This document shows, piece by piece, positions 43,084-52,390 of a stretch of 64,000 nucleotides of DNA. The translations under genes and the position numbers were made by a program. Positions within the stretch are counted from its first letter, which is position 1. Each line of letters begins with the position of its first letter. Location of the stretch: the NCBI RefSeq assembly GCF_006539125.1, contig NZ_BJMK01000008.1, positions 61,705 to 125,704 on the forward strand, given 5' to 3'. The notes under the pieces are model-generated. The model had not been told where the DNA came from. It worked only from the letters and a program-made list of their open reading frames with translations, and did not search any database. This DNA is from Gluconobacter sphaericus NBRC 12467. Its GTDB lineage: Bacteria; Pseudomonadota; Alphaproteobacteria; Acetobacterales; Acetobacteraceae.

Positions 43084-44316
43084 ATGACGAAGGCGCTGGA
43101 GATCCCCACAGCGCGCGTCTTTCTGCCTCTACTGAAGCCGAACCGCTACAAGGGCGCCTTTGGTGGGCGCGGATCCGGCAAGTCACACTTCTTTGGTGGG
43201 CTGACCGTCGAAGAACACCTTGCGATACCGGGCCATCGAACGGTCTGTATCCGCGAAATCCAGAAGTCTATCGCGCGATCATCCAAACAGTTGATCGTGG
43301 ACAAGATCAATCAGTTCAACTTGCACAAACATTTCGACGTGCAGGACCAGGTCATCAAGACGCCGGGTGATGGGCTGATTGTGTTTCAGGGCCTTCAGAA
43401 CCACACGGCTGACAGCATCAAATCCCTCGAAGGCTTCGACCGCGCATGGATTGAGGAAGCGCAGTCGATCAGCTCTTACTCATGGCGGATGCTTCGGCCA
43501 ACGCTGCGTAAGCCGGGATCGGAAATATGGGCGTCATGGAACCCCGCGTCTTCAGACGACCCGATTGATGAGTTCTTCCGGGGCGAAGGTTCTGACCGTG
43601 CTGATCTCACAGCGGTACGGGCGAACTGGTCCGATAATCCATGGTTCGATGACGGCACCCTGCCGACCGAGCGCATGGAGGACCAGAGGGCGCGGCCTGA
43701 CGAGTACGATCACGTCTGGGAAGGTGATTACGTCACCATTTCGGATGCGGTGATCTTTCGTAAGCGCGTGACCGTCGATGATTTCGAGACGCCTGAGGAT
43801 GCCCGCTTCTTCTACGGTCTAGACTGGGGGTTTTCGCAAGACCCAACGGCAATCGTCCGGTGCTTCATCCGTGATGACGTGCTGCACGTCGATTACGAGG
43901 CGGGTGGAACCGGCATCCATTTGGATGAACTGCCGGCCGTGCTCGATGAGATCCCCGGAACGCGACGCTGGCCCATCAAGGCCGACTGCGCCTCACCTCA
44001 GAACATCAGCTTTATGGCGACCCGGTATCGCTACAACATGACGCCCGCCAAGAAGTGGCCGGGGAGCGTTGAGGACGGCATCGACCGGCTGAAGGCGTTC
44101 AAGCGCATCGTCGTTCATCGGCGCTGCCCTCGCATTGCAGAAGAGTTTCGTAAGTACGCCTTCGAGGTCGATTCCAAGACCGAGGAAGTGCTGCCGGTCA
44201 TAGTGGACGCCTGGAACCACTGGATCGACGCACTGCGATACGCCCTCGATGGGATCATTCAGAACCGCCGCTCGATGCCTTCGTTCGCAGGCTACAAATC
44301 AAGGACACGTCGATGA
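43084..44316 (+). CDS. terL: Terminase large subunit (PBSX type)
   Basis: 410 aa from the ATG at 43084. Walker A GGRGSGKS at 27-34, Walker B about 121 (RAWIEEAQS), and the nuclease aspartate in YGLDWGFSQDPTAI. ATP-driven DNA packaging motor and headful/site nuclease. Overlaps the portal start by 4 nt. Confidence 0.96.
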   Translation: MTKALEIPTARVFLPLLKPNRYKGAFGGRGSGKSHFFGGLTVEEHLAIPGHRTVCIREIQKSIARSSKQLIVDKINQFNLHKHFDVQDQVIKTPGDGLIVFQGLQNHTADSIKSLEGFDRAWIEEAQSISSYSWRMLRPTLRKPGSEIWASWNPASSDDPIDEFFRGEGSDRADLTAVRANWSDNPWFDDGTLPTERMEDQRARPDEYDHVWEGDYVTISDAVIFRKRVTVDDFETPEDARFFYGLDWGFSQDPTAIVRCFIRDDVLHVDYEAGGTGIHLDELPAVLDEIPGTRRWPIKADCASPQNISFMATRYRYNMTPAKKWPGSVEDGIDRLKAFKRIVVHRRCPRIAEEFRKYAFEVDSKTEEVLPVIVDAWNHWIDALRYALDGIIQNRRSMPSFAGYKSRTRR

Positions 44317-45929
44317 AACACTGGTTCAGCCGCATCCGGGAGCGCAAGCCGTTGCCCGAGCGGCGCGAGCCTGTGCTCACACGCTCTGATCGACGTTTGA
44401 ACCTGCGCTCGTTTCGCGGGCATGGCTCTGGCGGCCTTCCACTCGATCCGCGCGCAGCTTTCGACACCTACAAGCCGCCCGAAGGTGTGCGAGGTGAAGC
44501 TCCAGACGCGATGGCGATGGACAGCGGAAGTCTCGAGGCCGTCGCTGATATGGGTGGATGGGCCGCGACGGCCGCTCCTGTCCTGCGAGATTACTTCGAG
44601 GACGGCTTGGCCTTCCTCGGCTATCCGCAGCTTGCCCAGATGGCGCAGCGGGCCGAGTTTCGGAAGCCGTGCGAGGTGATTGCACGCGAGGCCACCCGTG
44701 AGTGGATTGAAATTCGCTCAGACAAACAGGGCGCGGACGTTGACGAGAACGACGGCGCCGCGAAACGAATTGCGGAGATCGAGAAAGAATTCGATCGCCT
44801 GAACGTCCGGCGCGTCATCCGCACGCATGTCCTGCACGGCCTGCTCTATGGCCTTGGGCATGTGTGGATCGGCATCAAAGGCGTTCCACTCACGACCGAT
44901 GGGCAATCAGTACCGCTCGTCATCGGCGACAAAGGCATGGCGAAAGGTACGCTCGAACGTCTTGCGAACATCGAGCCAATCTGGACGACGCCAAACAGCT
45001 ACAACGCGAACAACCCGCTCGCGTCGAACTTCTACAAGCCAGACAACTGGTGGGTCCTCGGAACGATGGTGGACAGTTCCCGCCTTCTGACCACGATCCC
45101 CTACCCTGTCAGTCAGATCCTTGCACCTGCCTTCAACTTCGGGGGGCAGTCTCTCACGCAGCTTCTGCGCGCCTACGTTCACAACTATCTGGCCACGCGC
45201 AACAGCACGGCCACCATCGTTCGTAATTTCTCCAAGCTGGTCCTGAAAACGGACATGACGGGGAACATGCAGACGGACATCGGACCAGGGATGGACGCCC
45301 AGCCGATGCCTTACGGCGACGTCGATATGGTCTCCGTTCAGGGACGCGCCGCTGCCATGCAGGACGTGTCCGAGGGACAGGGCACCATCGTCGTGGACAA
45401 GGAGCGTGAAGACGCTTCGATCATCGCAACGCCGCTGTCTGGGTTGGACAGCTTGCAAGCGCAGGCAATGGAGGCGATGGCGAGCATCCCCGGCATTCCA
45501 CTGGTCAAACTGTTCGGCATCCAGCCCCAAGGCCTGAACGCATCGTCCGAAGGTGAAATCCGCGTTTTCTACGACGAGGTTTCAGCCTTTCAGGAAGCGC
45601 ATATCCGCCCTGCCCTGCAGCGGATTTTCGAGGCCGTTCAGATCCACCTCTGGGGCAAGATCGACCCGGATCTGTCCTTCACGTTCGTGCCGCTCTGGCA
45701 GATGGACGAGAAGGAATTGGCAGAAATCGAGAAGATCAAGGCCGATCTGGTGGCGCTGCTCATCACGGCAGGCGTCATCGCTCCAGAGGAAGCGCGCGAG
45801 CAGCAAGCCACGGACGAGCGCAGCATTTTCCGGGGCGTGAACCTGAGCGGTCCTCCGCCAGAGCCGCCCGAGCCCGAGCAGATGTCGGGAATGGAAGACC
45901 TGTTGAAGAAGGGTGAGGAAGAAGAGTGA
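44313..45929 (+). CDS. Portal protein (DUF1073 family)
   Basis: 538 aa. A basic N-terminus, then the DUF1073 portal core (YPQLAQMAQRAEFRKPCEVIAREATREWIE, GLDSLQAQAMEAMASIPGIP, LFGIQPQGLNASSEGE). Forms the dodecameric gate at the head vertex. Acidic C-terminal tail. Confidence 0.93.
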   Translation: MKHWFSRIRERKPLPERREPVLTRSDRRLNLRSFRGHGSGGLPLDPRAAFDTYKPPEGVRGEAPDAMAMDSGSLEAVADMGGWAATAAPVLRDYFEDGLAFLGYPQLAQMAQRAEFRKPCEVIAREATREWIEIRSDKQGADVDENDGAAKRIAEIEKEFDRLNVRRVIRTHVLHGLLYGLGHVWIGIKGVPLTTDGQSVPLVIGDKGMAKGTLERLANIEPIWTTPNSYNANNPLASNFYKPDNWWVLGTMVDSSRLLTTIPYPVSQILAPAFNFGGQSLTQLLRAYVHNYLATRNSTATIVRNFSKLVLKTDMTGNMQTDIGPGMDAQPMPYGDVDMVSVQGRAAAMQDVSEGQGTIVVDKEREDASIIATPLSGLDSLQAQAMEAMASIPGIPLVKLFGIQPQGLNASSEGEIRVFYDEVSAFQEAHIRPALQRIFEAVQIHLWGKIDPDLSFTFVPLWQMDEKELAEIEKIKADLVALLITAGVIAPEEAREQQATDERSIFRGVNLSGPPPEPPEPEQMSGMEDLLKKGEEEE

Positions 45930-46108
45930 TGGAAAATTGGCATTGGCCTCAATGGGCGTATTTTCTTCTTTTGTCGGTTGGCTTGCTGCTGACTGCGCGA
46001 GACCACGGGAAACCCAAAACCGGCAAGAATAATTTCTGGGCCGCGATGATCAGCATAGTCCTCGTGAATACCTTCCTGTTCTTCGGCGGTTTCTGGACCC
46101 CTCGATAA
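45929..46108 (+). CDS. Small two-TM phage protein
   Basis: 59 aa, ATG overlapping the portal stop (TGATG). Two hydrophobic helices (YFLLLSVGLLLTA and MISIVLVNTFLFFGGFW). Between portal and head-morphogenesis genes; holin-like size but no evidence of lysis function. Confidence 0.6.
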   Translation: MENWHWPQWAYFLLLSVGLLLTARDHGKPKTGKNNFWAAMISIVLVNTFLFFGGFWTPR

Positions 46109-46109
46109 T

Positions 46110-46922
46110 ATGACCCAACTCCGCTGCACATCCGCGACTGGGAAGGCACTCAAGCCAACCCGCGCCAGTGCTGCGCTTGAGGCCCTTTACTACCGCGATC
46201 TGATGCGCCTGATCCGCGAAATGGACGACAGCCTCACATACTGGCTGACGGCCAACTATCGGAAGCACGAGACCGCCATTGCGCAAGACAGCGTGGCGGA
46301 CGAACTGCAAAAGGTCATGAACAAGCTCACGGTCCGGTGGCGCAGTCTATTCGATGACCGGGCGCGGAAGATTGCCGAGCGGCAGGCGGGGCGCTGGAAG
46401 GGGCACGCCGACACGTCCCTGATGGACAAGCTGAGACAGGCCGGGTTTGCGGTGAAGTTCAGGCCATCGAAGGCCGTGAAAGACGTTCTGGATGGTGCGA
46501 TCAACGAGAATGTCAGTCTCATCAAGTCGATTGCGGACCATCATCTGACGGAAGTTTCGCAGATGGTTCAGCGATCCGTCATGGCGGGCCGCGATCTCGG
46601 AACGCTGACGGCAGACCTCAAAGAACGCTACGGCATCGCGCAGCGTCGTGCGGCGTTTATTGCGCGAGACCAGAACAACAAGGCCACGTCCTTCATCACG
46701 CGGACGCGCCAAATCGAACTCGGCCTGACCGAGGCAATCTGGTGTCATTCAAGCGCGGGGAAGCACCCTCGCCCGAACCATGTGAAAGCCGGACGTGAAA
46801 GACTTCGCTACGATATTCGCCAAGGTGCGGACGTGGACGGTGACGGCAAGCTCATCTTCCCCGGTGAGGAACCGAACTGCCGCTGCACGTCGCAAGTGAT
46901 TATTCCGGGGTTTGACGATTAA
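46110..46922 (+). CDS. Head morphogenesis protein (SPP1 gp7 / Mu F family)
   Basis: 270 aa. A helical N-terminus followed by the conserved C-terminal domain: RDQNNKATSFITRTRQIELG, then HPRPNHVKAGRERLRYDIR and FPGEEPNCRCTSQVI. Minor capsid protein near the portal. Compare the truncated-looking relative at 40077-40631. Confidence 0.9.
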   Translation: MTQLRCTSATGKALKPTRASAALEALYYRDLMRLIREMDDSLTYWLTANYRKHETAIAQDSVADELQKVMNKLTVRWRSLFDDRARKIAERQAGRWKGHADTSLMDKLRQAGFAVKFRPSKAVKDVLDGAINENVSLIKSIADHHLTEVSQMVQRSVMAGRDLGTLTADLKERYGIAQRRAAFIARDQNNKATSFITRTRQIELGLTEAIWCHSSAGKHPRPNHVKAGRERLRYDIRQGADVDGDGKLIFPGEEPNCRCTSQVIIPGFDD

Positions 46923-47068
46923 TCTTCGCCCAAGTTGCTAAATGCGCTGTCCACCCCTTCTCCGACGCGGTCTAAAAACTCAGGCCCCGGCTGGTCGGGG
47001 ATCTGTGGGTACAGATCCAGAGTAGCATCAGTCTCGGCTTCCAATGACTTCCGGTCGCCTTCAGTCAT
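46919..47068 (-). CDS. 49-aa antisense gene in the head operon
   Basis: Very acidic small protein on the minus strand filling the gap between two plus-strand head genes. AGGAGA lies 6 nt before the ATG, a near-ideal site. The product reads MTEGDRKSLEAETDATLDL at its start and ends in FLDRVGEGVDSAF. Its stop overlaps the head gene stop. No family recognised. Confidence 0.65.
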   Translation of the reverse strand: MTEGDRKSLEAETDATLDLYPQIPDQPGPEFLDRVGEGVDSAFSNLGED

Positions 47069-47083
47069 AACGGCTCTCCTAAA

Positions 47084-48235
47084 ATGACAGACACAATCAT
47101 GGCCCTAGACCGGTCGGTGCGACGCATCGACGCGGATGGGCATTTGCACGTCGAGCGTTGCGTGCTCAGCGCGGCTGTAGTCTCGCCCTATTATGGGCGC
47201 GAGATCAATGGCGCCGAACGTCTTGGGCTGGACCCGGACACCATCTACTGGATGTATCGGGACGCCGATGCCTTGCGGGAAGCCGCATCGAGCATGAACG
47301 GCAAGCCCCTGATTGAGATCCACCAGCCTGTCAGTGCGGACGATCACCCGCGAGAAATCACGGTTGGTTCTGTCAACAACGCCACGTTTCAGGCGCCCGA
47401 ACTCATCGGGGAACTGGCGATCTGGGACGGCGACGCAATCAAGAGAATTCAGGACGGATCAAAGCGCTGCGTGTCGGCTGGATACGCCTATGAGACCGTC
47501 CCGGAAAACGGTGAGATCAACGGCCAGCGATACACGCTGAAGATGGTCAACATCCGCTTCAACCACCTCGCCCTGGTGGAAGAACCCCGCGTGAAGACCG
47601 CCATTATCGGCGACAGCGCACCATTCAACATCATGAAGGAAACGAGCATGGCTGCCCACAAGCCCATGTCTGCTGCGGCGAAGGTTGCAGCCGCTCTCAA
47701 GTCCGGACGTCTCGCCATGGATGCGTCTGAGGAAGACGTGAAGAAGTGCATGGATGAGGATGACGACGAGGACGGCAAAAAGGCCGAGGACGAGTCCGAC
47801 GACGACGAGAAGAAGGCGGAAGACGCCAAAGCCTGCGACGAAGATGACACGGACGACGATCAGGCCGCCGATGAGGACGATGACGACGACAAGAAGGACG
47901 AAAAGAAGGGCATGGACGCCGCTTCTGTCTCGCGCCTGATCGAAGCTGCCGTCTCCAAAGAGCGCCGTCGCAACAAGCAGGCACAGGACGCCCGCGAAGC
48001 CGTCCGACCTCTCGTCGGTGACGTGATCGGCATGGACAGCGCAGGCGATATCTACCGCTACGCGCTCAAGCAGATCGGACAGGACGCCGCCAACGTCCAT
48101 GAAAGCGCCCTCCCCGCGCTCGTTAGTATGGCGATCAGCGCCAAGCGTCCCGAGCGTCCGGCACGCATCGCGGCTGATAGTGCGATCGACAGTGATTCCC
48201 CTCTGGCGGGCGCCTCTGCTCGCCGCAAAGCGTAA
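47084..48235 (+). CDS. DUF2213 prohead protease/scaffold protein
   Basis: 383 aa. Residues to about 185 form the DUF2213 protease-like domain (LIEIHQPVSADDH, CVSAGYAYETVPENGEI, FNHLALVEEPRVKTA). A long Asp/Glu/Lys stretch (about 210-280) and a helical end then act as scaffold. No clear ribosome site; the ATG at 47099 is an alternative start. Confidence 0.87.
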   Translation: MTDTIMALDRSVRRIDADGHLHVERCVLSAAVVSPYYGREINGAERLGLDPDTIYWMYRDADALREAASSMNGKPLIEIHQPVSADDHPREITVGSVNNATFQAPELIGELAIWDGDAIKRIQDGSKRCVSAGYAYETVPENGEINGQRYTLKMVNIRFNHLALVEEPRVKTAIIGDSAPFNIMKETSMAAHKPMSAAAKVAAALKSGRLAMDASEEDVKKCMDEDDDEDGKKAEDESDDDEKKAEDAKACDEDDTDDDQAADEDDDDDKKDEKKGMDAASVSRLIEAAVSKERRRNKQAQDAREAVRPLVGDVIGMDSAGDIYRYALKQIGQDAANVHESALPALVSMAISAKRPERPARIAADSAIDSDSPLAGASARRKA

Positions 48236-48247
48236 GGAGCGGTCCCG

Positions 48248-49009
48248 ATGGGTTTCCCTTCCAAGATCAATTACAACTGGGCCAAGGGCTTTCCGGGTGG
48301 CATCGCCTCCGCAAATCCGCGCCGCTCTGCCATTCCCGGCCCAATGGGCTTTATCGCTGGCGCTGGTGGCGTTCGCGTCGGAGCCTTCGCATGGGTACAG
48401 GCGGACGGCGTGACGGTGTTGAATACGCCGCCAGCGACCTATTACACGGTCGCGAGCGTTGCTGTTGATGCTGGCGGAACAGGCTATGCCGTGGGTGACA
48501 CGGTTACTTTCAGCGGCGGCAAGGCCACGGTCGAAACGATCGCAACGGGCGGCGTTGTGTCCGCTCTTACGATCCAGACGACGAGCCCTGAAACCGCAAA
48601 CCCGGCTGGGACTGGTGTTGCAACCACGACCAATGGCAGCGGGACAGGCCTGACGGTCACGACGACAAGCACGGAAACCGCATCGAGCGCTCCGACTGGC
48701 TTCGTTCTGCGCGACCAGACGGGCCTTATCACGACCTATCTGGGCGAAAGCACGATGGTCCTGCCAAGCGGCTTCAACGTGCAGCTCATGACAGGCGGCG
48801 ATTACTTCGCGGTATCCGCGACCACCGCCGCAACGACTGGCCAAGCCGTTTACGCGTCCACCACGGACGGTACGCTTCAGACCGGAGCGGCTGGAACGGT
48901 CCCGTCCGGCACGACCGCGACTGGCTGGGTCGTCACCCAGGGCGGCGCGTCTGGTGCTGAAATCATCATCTCCGGTGCCGTCGCACCGATCTCCGGGAGC
49001 AACGAATAA
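48248..49009 (+). CDS. Capsid cement/decoration protein (Gp24-like)
   Basis: 253 aa. Start [21 protein letters not shown] and the closing segments ([37 protein letters not shown]) match structural cement proteins. Residues about 66-140 are a Gly/Thr-rich insert ([16 protein letters not shown]) that looks like a surface beta domain. Confidence 0.82.
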   Translation: MGFPSKINYNWAKGFPGGIASANPRRSAIPGPMGFIAGAGGVRVGAFAWVQADGVTVLNTPPATYYTVASVAVDAGGTGYAVGDTVTFSGGKATVETIATGGVVSALTIQTTSPETANPAGTGVATTTNGSGTGLTVTTTSTETASSAPTGFVLRDQTGLITTYLGESTMVLPSGFNVQLMTGGDYFAVSATTAATTGQAVYASTTDGTLQTGAAGTVPSGTTATGWVVTQGGASGAEIIISGAVAPISGSNE

Positions 49010-50052
49010 TGGCTTCGTTTCGTAATGACGCGACGCGCCTTGCGCAGGATTGGGGTATCAATCTGCCGGGTGTGACGCACTACGTTGGTGAGCGCGGAAA
49101 CGCATTCGACGCTGCTCCGACGTTCTCCGCCGTCACAGCACCGAACAGCGGTATTCCGACCGTCATCAACACGATGGTCGATCCGCAGTTGATCCGCCAG
49201 CTTATCACGCCGACCAAGTCCGAAGAGATCTACGGGTCTCAAAAGAAGGGCGATCGCGCGATCAAGACGGTCATGTTCCCGGTCATCGAGGCGTCCGGCT
49301 ATGCTGTGGCCTATGGCGACTATGAGCAGGCTGGCGATAGCAGCGCGAACGCCAACTGGGTCAACCGTCAGTCCTTCACTTTCCAGACATGGGCCAAGTA
49401 TGGCGATCTGGAAGCCGAAATGATGGGTATGGGCAACATCGACTGGGTTGCCGAACAGCGCACCGCAGGCGCGTCCGTGCTTGAAAAGCAGCAGAACCTG
49501 CTGAACCTGTTCGGCCTGACCGGCCTTGAGAACTACGGCGCTCTGAACGACCCTGCTCTGCCGGCCGCCATCACGGCGTCGGTTAAGGTTGGTACGTCCA
49601 CGGCATGGACGAGCGTGAGCGACCCGAACCTGATCTACCCGGATTTCGTGACCCTGTTCGCGGCCCTGAACAAGGCCATGATGGGCAACATCAACAACCA
49701 GACCCGCCTGAAGGTTGTTGCCCCGTCCGAACTCTCGCAGGTTCTGACCTACACCAATCAGTATGGCCTCACCCTTGAGAAGATGCTCAAGCAATCGTGG
49801 CCGAACATGGAAATCGAGTTCCTGCCCGAAGCCGGTGTCACCATGTCGGGCGGCTATACCAGCGCCAACGTCATGCAGATGTTCGTGCCGGAAGTCGAAG
49901 GTGTCGAGACCGTTACGACCGCCTTCACCGAGCGACTGACCATGCACCGCCTTGAGCAGTACTCCACAAACGCGCGCCAGAAGATGTCGCGTGGCGGCTG
50001 GGGTACGATCTGGAAACGTCCGATGGCCGTTGCGCAGATGGTGGGGATCTGA
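49009..50052 (+). CDS. Major capsid protein (DUF2184)
   Basis: 347 aa. LIRQLITPTKSEEIYGSQKKGDRAIK, YGDYEQAGDSSANANWV and the end QYSTNARQKMSRGGWGTIWKRP fit the DUF2184 capsid family (HK97 fold). Starts on the last base of the cement gene stop. Confidence 0.93.
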   Translation: MASFRNDATRLAQDWGINLPGVTHYVGERGNAFDAAPTFSAVTAPNSGIPTVINTMVDPQLIRQLITPTKSEEIYGSQKKGDRAIKTVMFPVIEASGYAVAYGDYEQAGDSSANANWVNRQSFTFQTWAKYGDLEAEMMGMGNIDWVAEQRTAGASVLEKQQNLLNLFGLTGLENYGALNDPALPAAITASVKVGTSTAWTSVSDPNLIYPDFVTLFAALNKAMMGNINNQTRLKVVAPSELSQVLTYTNQYGLTLEKMLKQSWPNMEIEFLPEAGVTMSGGYTSANVMQMFVPEVEGVETVTTAFTERLTMHRLEQYSTNARQKMSRGGWGTIWKRPMAVAQMVGI

Positions 50053-50055
50053 ACT

Positions 50056-50499
50056 ATGGCTGATACTGTCACCGTACTTTGCCGTATGCCGCACGGACTG
50101 CGCCTGCGTATCGCTCCCGAGGGAGATGCAGCGCGCCGCGCCAAACTGAGCGAAGAAAAGCGCCCCGATCTGAGTCCGGTCTCTTACATCGAGGAGATCG
50201 AGATCAAGGGCGCGAACCGTGCTCCCGACTTCCACTCGAAGGACAACGCGCTACTCGGTCGCGTCGGACGGACGACTGTGGACAAAGCGTTCTGGGACGC
50301 ATGGGTCAAGCAGAACGCAGACAGCGATCTGGTGAAGAATCATTGCGTCTTCGCGGAACTGACGGAAGCCCGAGCCAACGCTAAGGCTGCCGAGTTCAAG
50401 ACCGAGAAAACCGGGTTCGAACCCCTCGACCCCGTAGAGATCAAGCGCAAAGGTCTCGCTGATGCTGAGGAAGCTGCGCGCGCTCGGGCTTACGCCTAA
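50056..50499 (+). CDS. Phage head protein, hypothetical
   Basis: 147 aa between capsid and connector genes. Start RMPHGLRLRIAPEGDAARRAK; later VDKAFWDAWVKQNADSDLVKN. Similar small proteins occupy this place in related myophages. Function not known. Confidence 0.7.
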   Translation: MADTVTVLCRMPHGLRLRIAPEGDAARRAKLSEEKRPDLSPVSYIEEIEIKGANRAPDFHSKDNALLGRVGRTTVDKAFWDAWVKQNADSDLVKNHCVFAELTEARANAKAAEFKTEKTGFEPLDPVEIKRKGLADAEEAARARAYA

Positions 50500-50945
50500 T
50501 GAGCGGCACGATCACGTCGCAGGCGGGCGTGGTCACGTTCGATTATGCGACGTGGTCGGCCCTGTTCCCTGATCTGGCGACGAATACGAGTGACGCTCAG
50601 GCGGCGCTCTATTTCGATCAGGCCGGGGATTATCTCAACAACACGCCTCTGAGCCCAGTGCAGAACCTGACGAAGCGTGCGCGCCTTCTCAATCTGCTCA
50701 CGGCCCACATCGCGCAACTGATGCTTCCCGTCTCGGCGGGCGGCAATGGCGCGGGAACGGTCGGTCGGGTGGCAAGCGCGTCAGAAGGATCAACGTCCAT
50801 TGGCCTCGACATGGGTTCGCAGTCCGTCTCGGCGGCGTGGTTCATGCAGACGCAATACGGCGCGATGTTCTGGCAGGCGACGGCATATCTCCGACAGATG
50901 CGCTTCGTTCCCGGTCGCTCGCCACGTCCAAGGATATGGCCCTGA
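50499..50945 (+). CDS. Head-tail connector (DUF4054)
   Basis: 148 aa. VTFDYATWSALFPDLATNTSDAQAAL and LLTAHIAQLML match DUF4054 adaptor proteins. Shares one base with the previous stop; its own stop overlaps the next start. Confidence 0.85.
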   Translation: MSGTITSQAGVVTFDYATWSALFPDLATNTSDAQAALYFDQAGDYLNNTPLSPVQNLTKRARLLNLLTAHIAQLMLPVSAGGNGAGTVGRVASASEGSTSIGLDMGSQSVSAAWFMQTQYGAMFWQATAYLRQMRFVPGRSPRPRIWP

Positions 50946-51487
50946 TGCCGAAGACAGTCATTAAGGGAATGGCCCGGCTTCAGGCGACGTTGAACGGAAA
51001 AGTTCAGGGCGCGCAGAAGAACTGGATGGCTCGGCTTCTGGAGCGGGTTTTGCGGCGCGGCGCGCAGATGCACCTCAACGCGGGCTTCTTGGAGGGCGCA
51101 ACCACGACAGATGGAAAGCCCATGGCCGAGATTGCTGCCTACAATGAGTTCGGAACAGAGCATATCCCTGCTCGCCCGTTCATGCGGAACACCGTCGCCA
51201 AGAACCAAGCGGAGTGGCCCCGCCTTCTCGCCGCCTCTCTCAAGGTGTGCGGTGGAGATATGGAGAAGGCGATTGATATGACCGCCAACCGCATCGTGGC
51301 CCAAATCCAGCATGAGATTGAAACGTTGCAAGATCCTCCTCTTTCTCAATCGACGATCGACGCCCGTCTACGCAACGATAAGCGGCGCGGCACACTGAAG
51401 ACCGTCAATATGGCTACGGCGGCAAAACCCCTGATCGACACCGGCCACATGCTCAACAGCGTCGGATACGAGGTCGTCAGTGATTAA
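50945..51487 (+). CDS. Tail completion protein (HK97 gp10-like)
   Basis: 180 aa from the ATG at 50945 (TGATG overlap). AEIAAYNEFGTEHIPARPFMR is the typical core of this family. A helical region and the ending DTGHMLNSVGYEV follow. Joins head connector and tail. Confidence 0.82.
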   Translation: MPKTVIKGMARLQATLNGKVQGAQKNWMARLLERVLRRGAQMHLNAGFLEGATTTDGKPMAEIAAYNEFGTEHIPARPFMRNTVAKNQAEWPRLLAASLKVCGGDMEKAIDMTANRIVAQIQHEIETLQDPPLSQSTIDARLRNDKRRGTLKTVNMATAAKPLIDTGHMLNSVGYEVVSD

Positions 51488-51869
51488 CGTCTTCGGCATC
51501 GCCAACGTGGCGACGAACGCGGTCAATCCGCCAATCGTCGCCACGCTTCGGGTGTCGGCCGGCGAAACCGTCAACGACGATTTCAGCGTCACGCCAACCA
51601 CGATCGACCTGCTCTGCACGATCAAGGTTCAGGCGCTCAGCACGTCAGACCTGCAGCACGTTCAGAACATCAATCAGCAATCCGATATGCGCGCCGTTTA
51701 CATCGCAGGCGGCATCAAAGGCCTGAACCGGGCGCTCCAGACAGGTGGCGACGTGCTGAGTTTCTACGGCTCCGACTGGCTGGTCACGCAGGTTCTGGAA
51801 GAATGGGGATACGGCCGATGGTCCAAACTTGTGGTGACGCGCCAAACAACGTCGCCGCCTCCGTCATAA
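51480..51869 (+). CDS. Minor tail/neck protein, hypothetical
   Basis: 129 aa. A beta-rich protein with IKVQALSTSDLQHVQNINQQSDMRAVYI and WLVTQVLEEWG. Sits before the LIC_12616-type neck protein as in related phages. Confidence 0.72.
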   Translation: MINVFGIANVATNAVNPPIVATLRVSAGETVNDDFSVTPTTIDLLCTIKVQALSTSDLQHVQNINQQSDMRAVYIAGGIKGLNRALQTGGDVLSFYGSDWLVTQVLEEWGYGRWSKLVVTRQTTSPPPS

Positions 51870-52387
51870 CCTACGCGCCTACCGATTTCGATATTCACAA
51901 AGCCCTCGGGCAATGGCTTCTAACCGTCCTCCCCGCACCTTTCTCCGTTCGGCTCGGCCAGCAAAACCGGACTGCTTCGCCCGTTGGCCCCTATTGCATC
52001 ATGCAGCAGGTCACATCGCGGCTGTTGGCGACGAACGGCTCAACCTATAGCGACGCGGCCCGTGCGGTCACGGAACTGCGCGAGATCACCGTGCAGGTCA
52101 GTGCTTTCGGGATCGGCTCAGGTGATGCGATACGGCAGGTCGCAGGCCTATGGCGCGATGTCTACGCCACGGATTGGTTCAGAGAGAACGCGGATATTCT
52201 CTCGCCGCTCTGGTCCGAAGATCCGAGGCAGATGGGCTTCGTCACCGCCGAAAACCAATACGAGGATCAGTGGTCCGTCGATCTGAAAATGCAGGTCAAT
52301 TTCACCCGGACCATCCCGCAACAGTTCGCTGACGCGATCACTGCAACCTTAATCGAGGTCGATACGACGTATCTACCCACGGAGTAA
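51818..52387 (+). CDS. Tail terminator/neck protein (LIC_12616 type)
   Basis: 189 aa from the ATG at 51818. SVRLGQQNRTASPVGPYCIMQQ, VTELREITVQVSAFG and DILSPLWSEDPRQMGFV fit the family. It overlaps the previous gene by 52 nt. Confidence 0.78.
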   Translation: MVQTCGDAPNNVAASVITYAPTDFDIHKALGQWLLTVLPAPFSVRLGQQNRTASPVGPYCIMQQVTSRLLATNGSTYSDAARAVTELREITVQVSAFGIGSGDAIRQVAGLWRDVYATDWFRENADILSPLWSEDPRQMGFVTAENQYEDQWSVDLKMQVNFTRTIPQQFADAITATLIEVDTTYLPTE

Positions 52388-52390
52388 CCA

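Noticed and set aside
47459..48844. 461-codon minus-strand open frame
   Set aside because: Shadow of the DUF2213 and cement genes. Basic, repetitive composition (Arg/Val-rich opposite the Asp/Glu stretch) and no ribosome site.
48877..50235. 452-codon minus-strand open frame
   Set aside because: Antisense to the major capsid gene, which has clear family features. Open only because of GC-rich codon bias.
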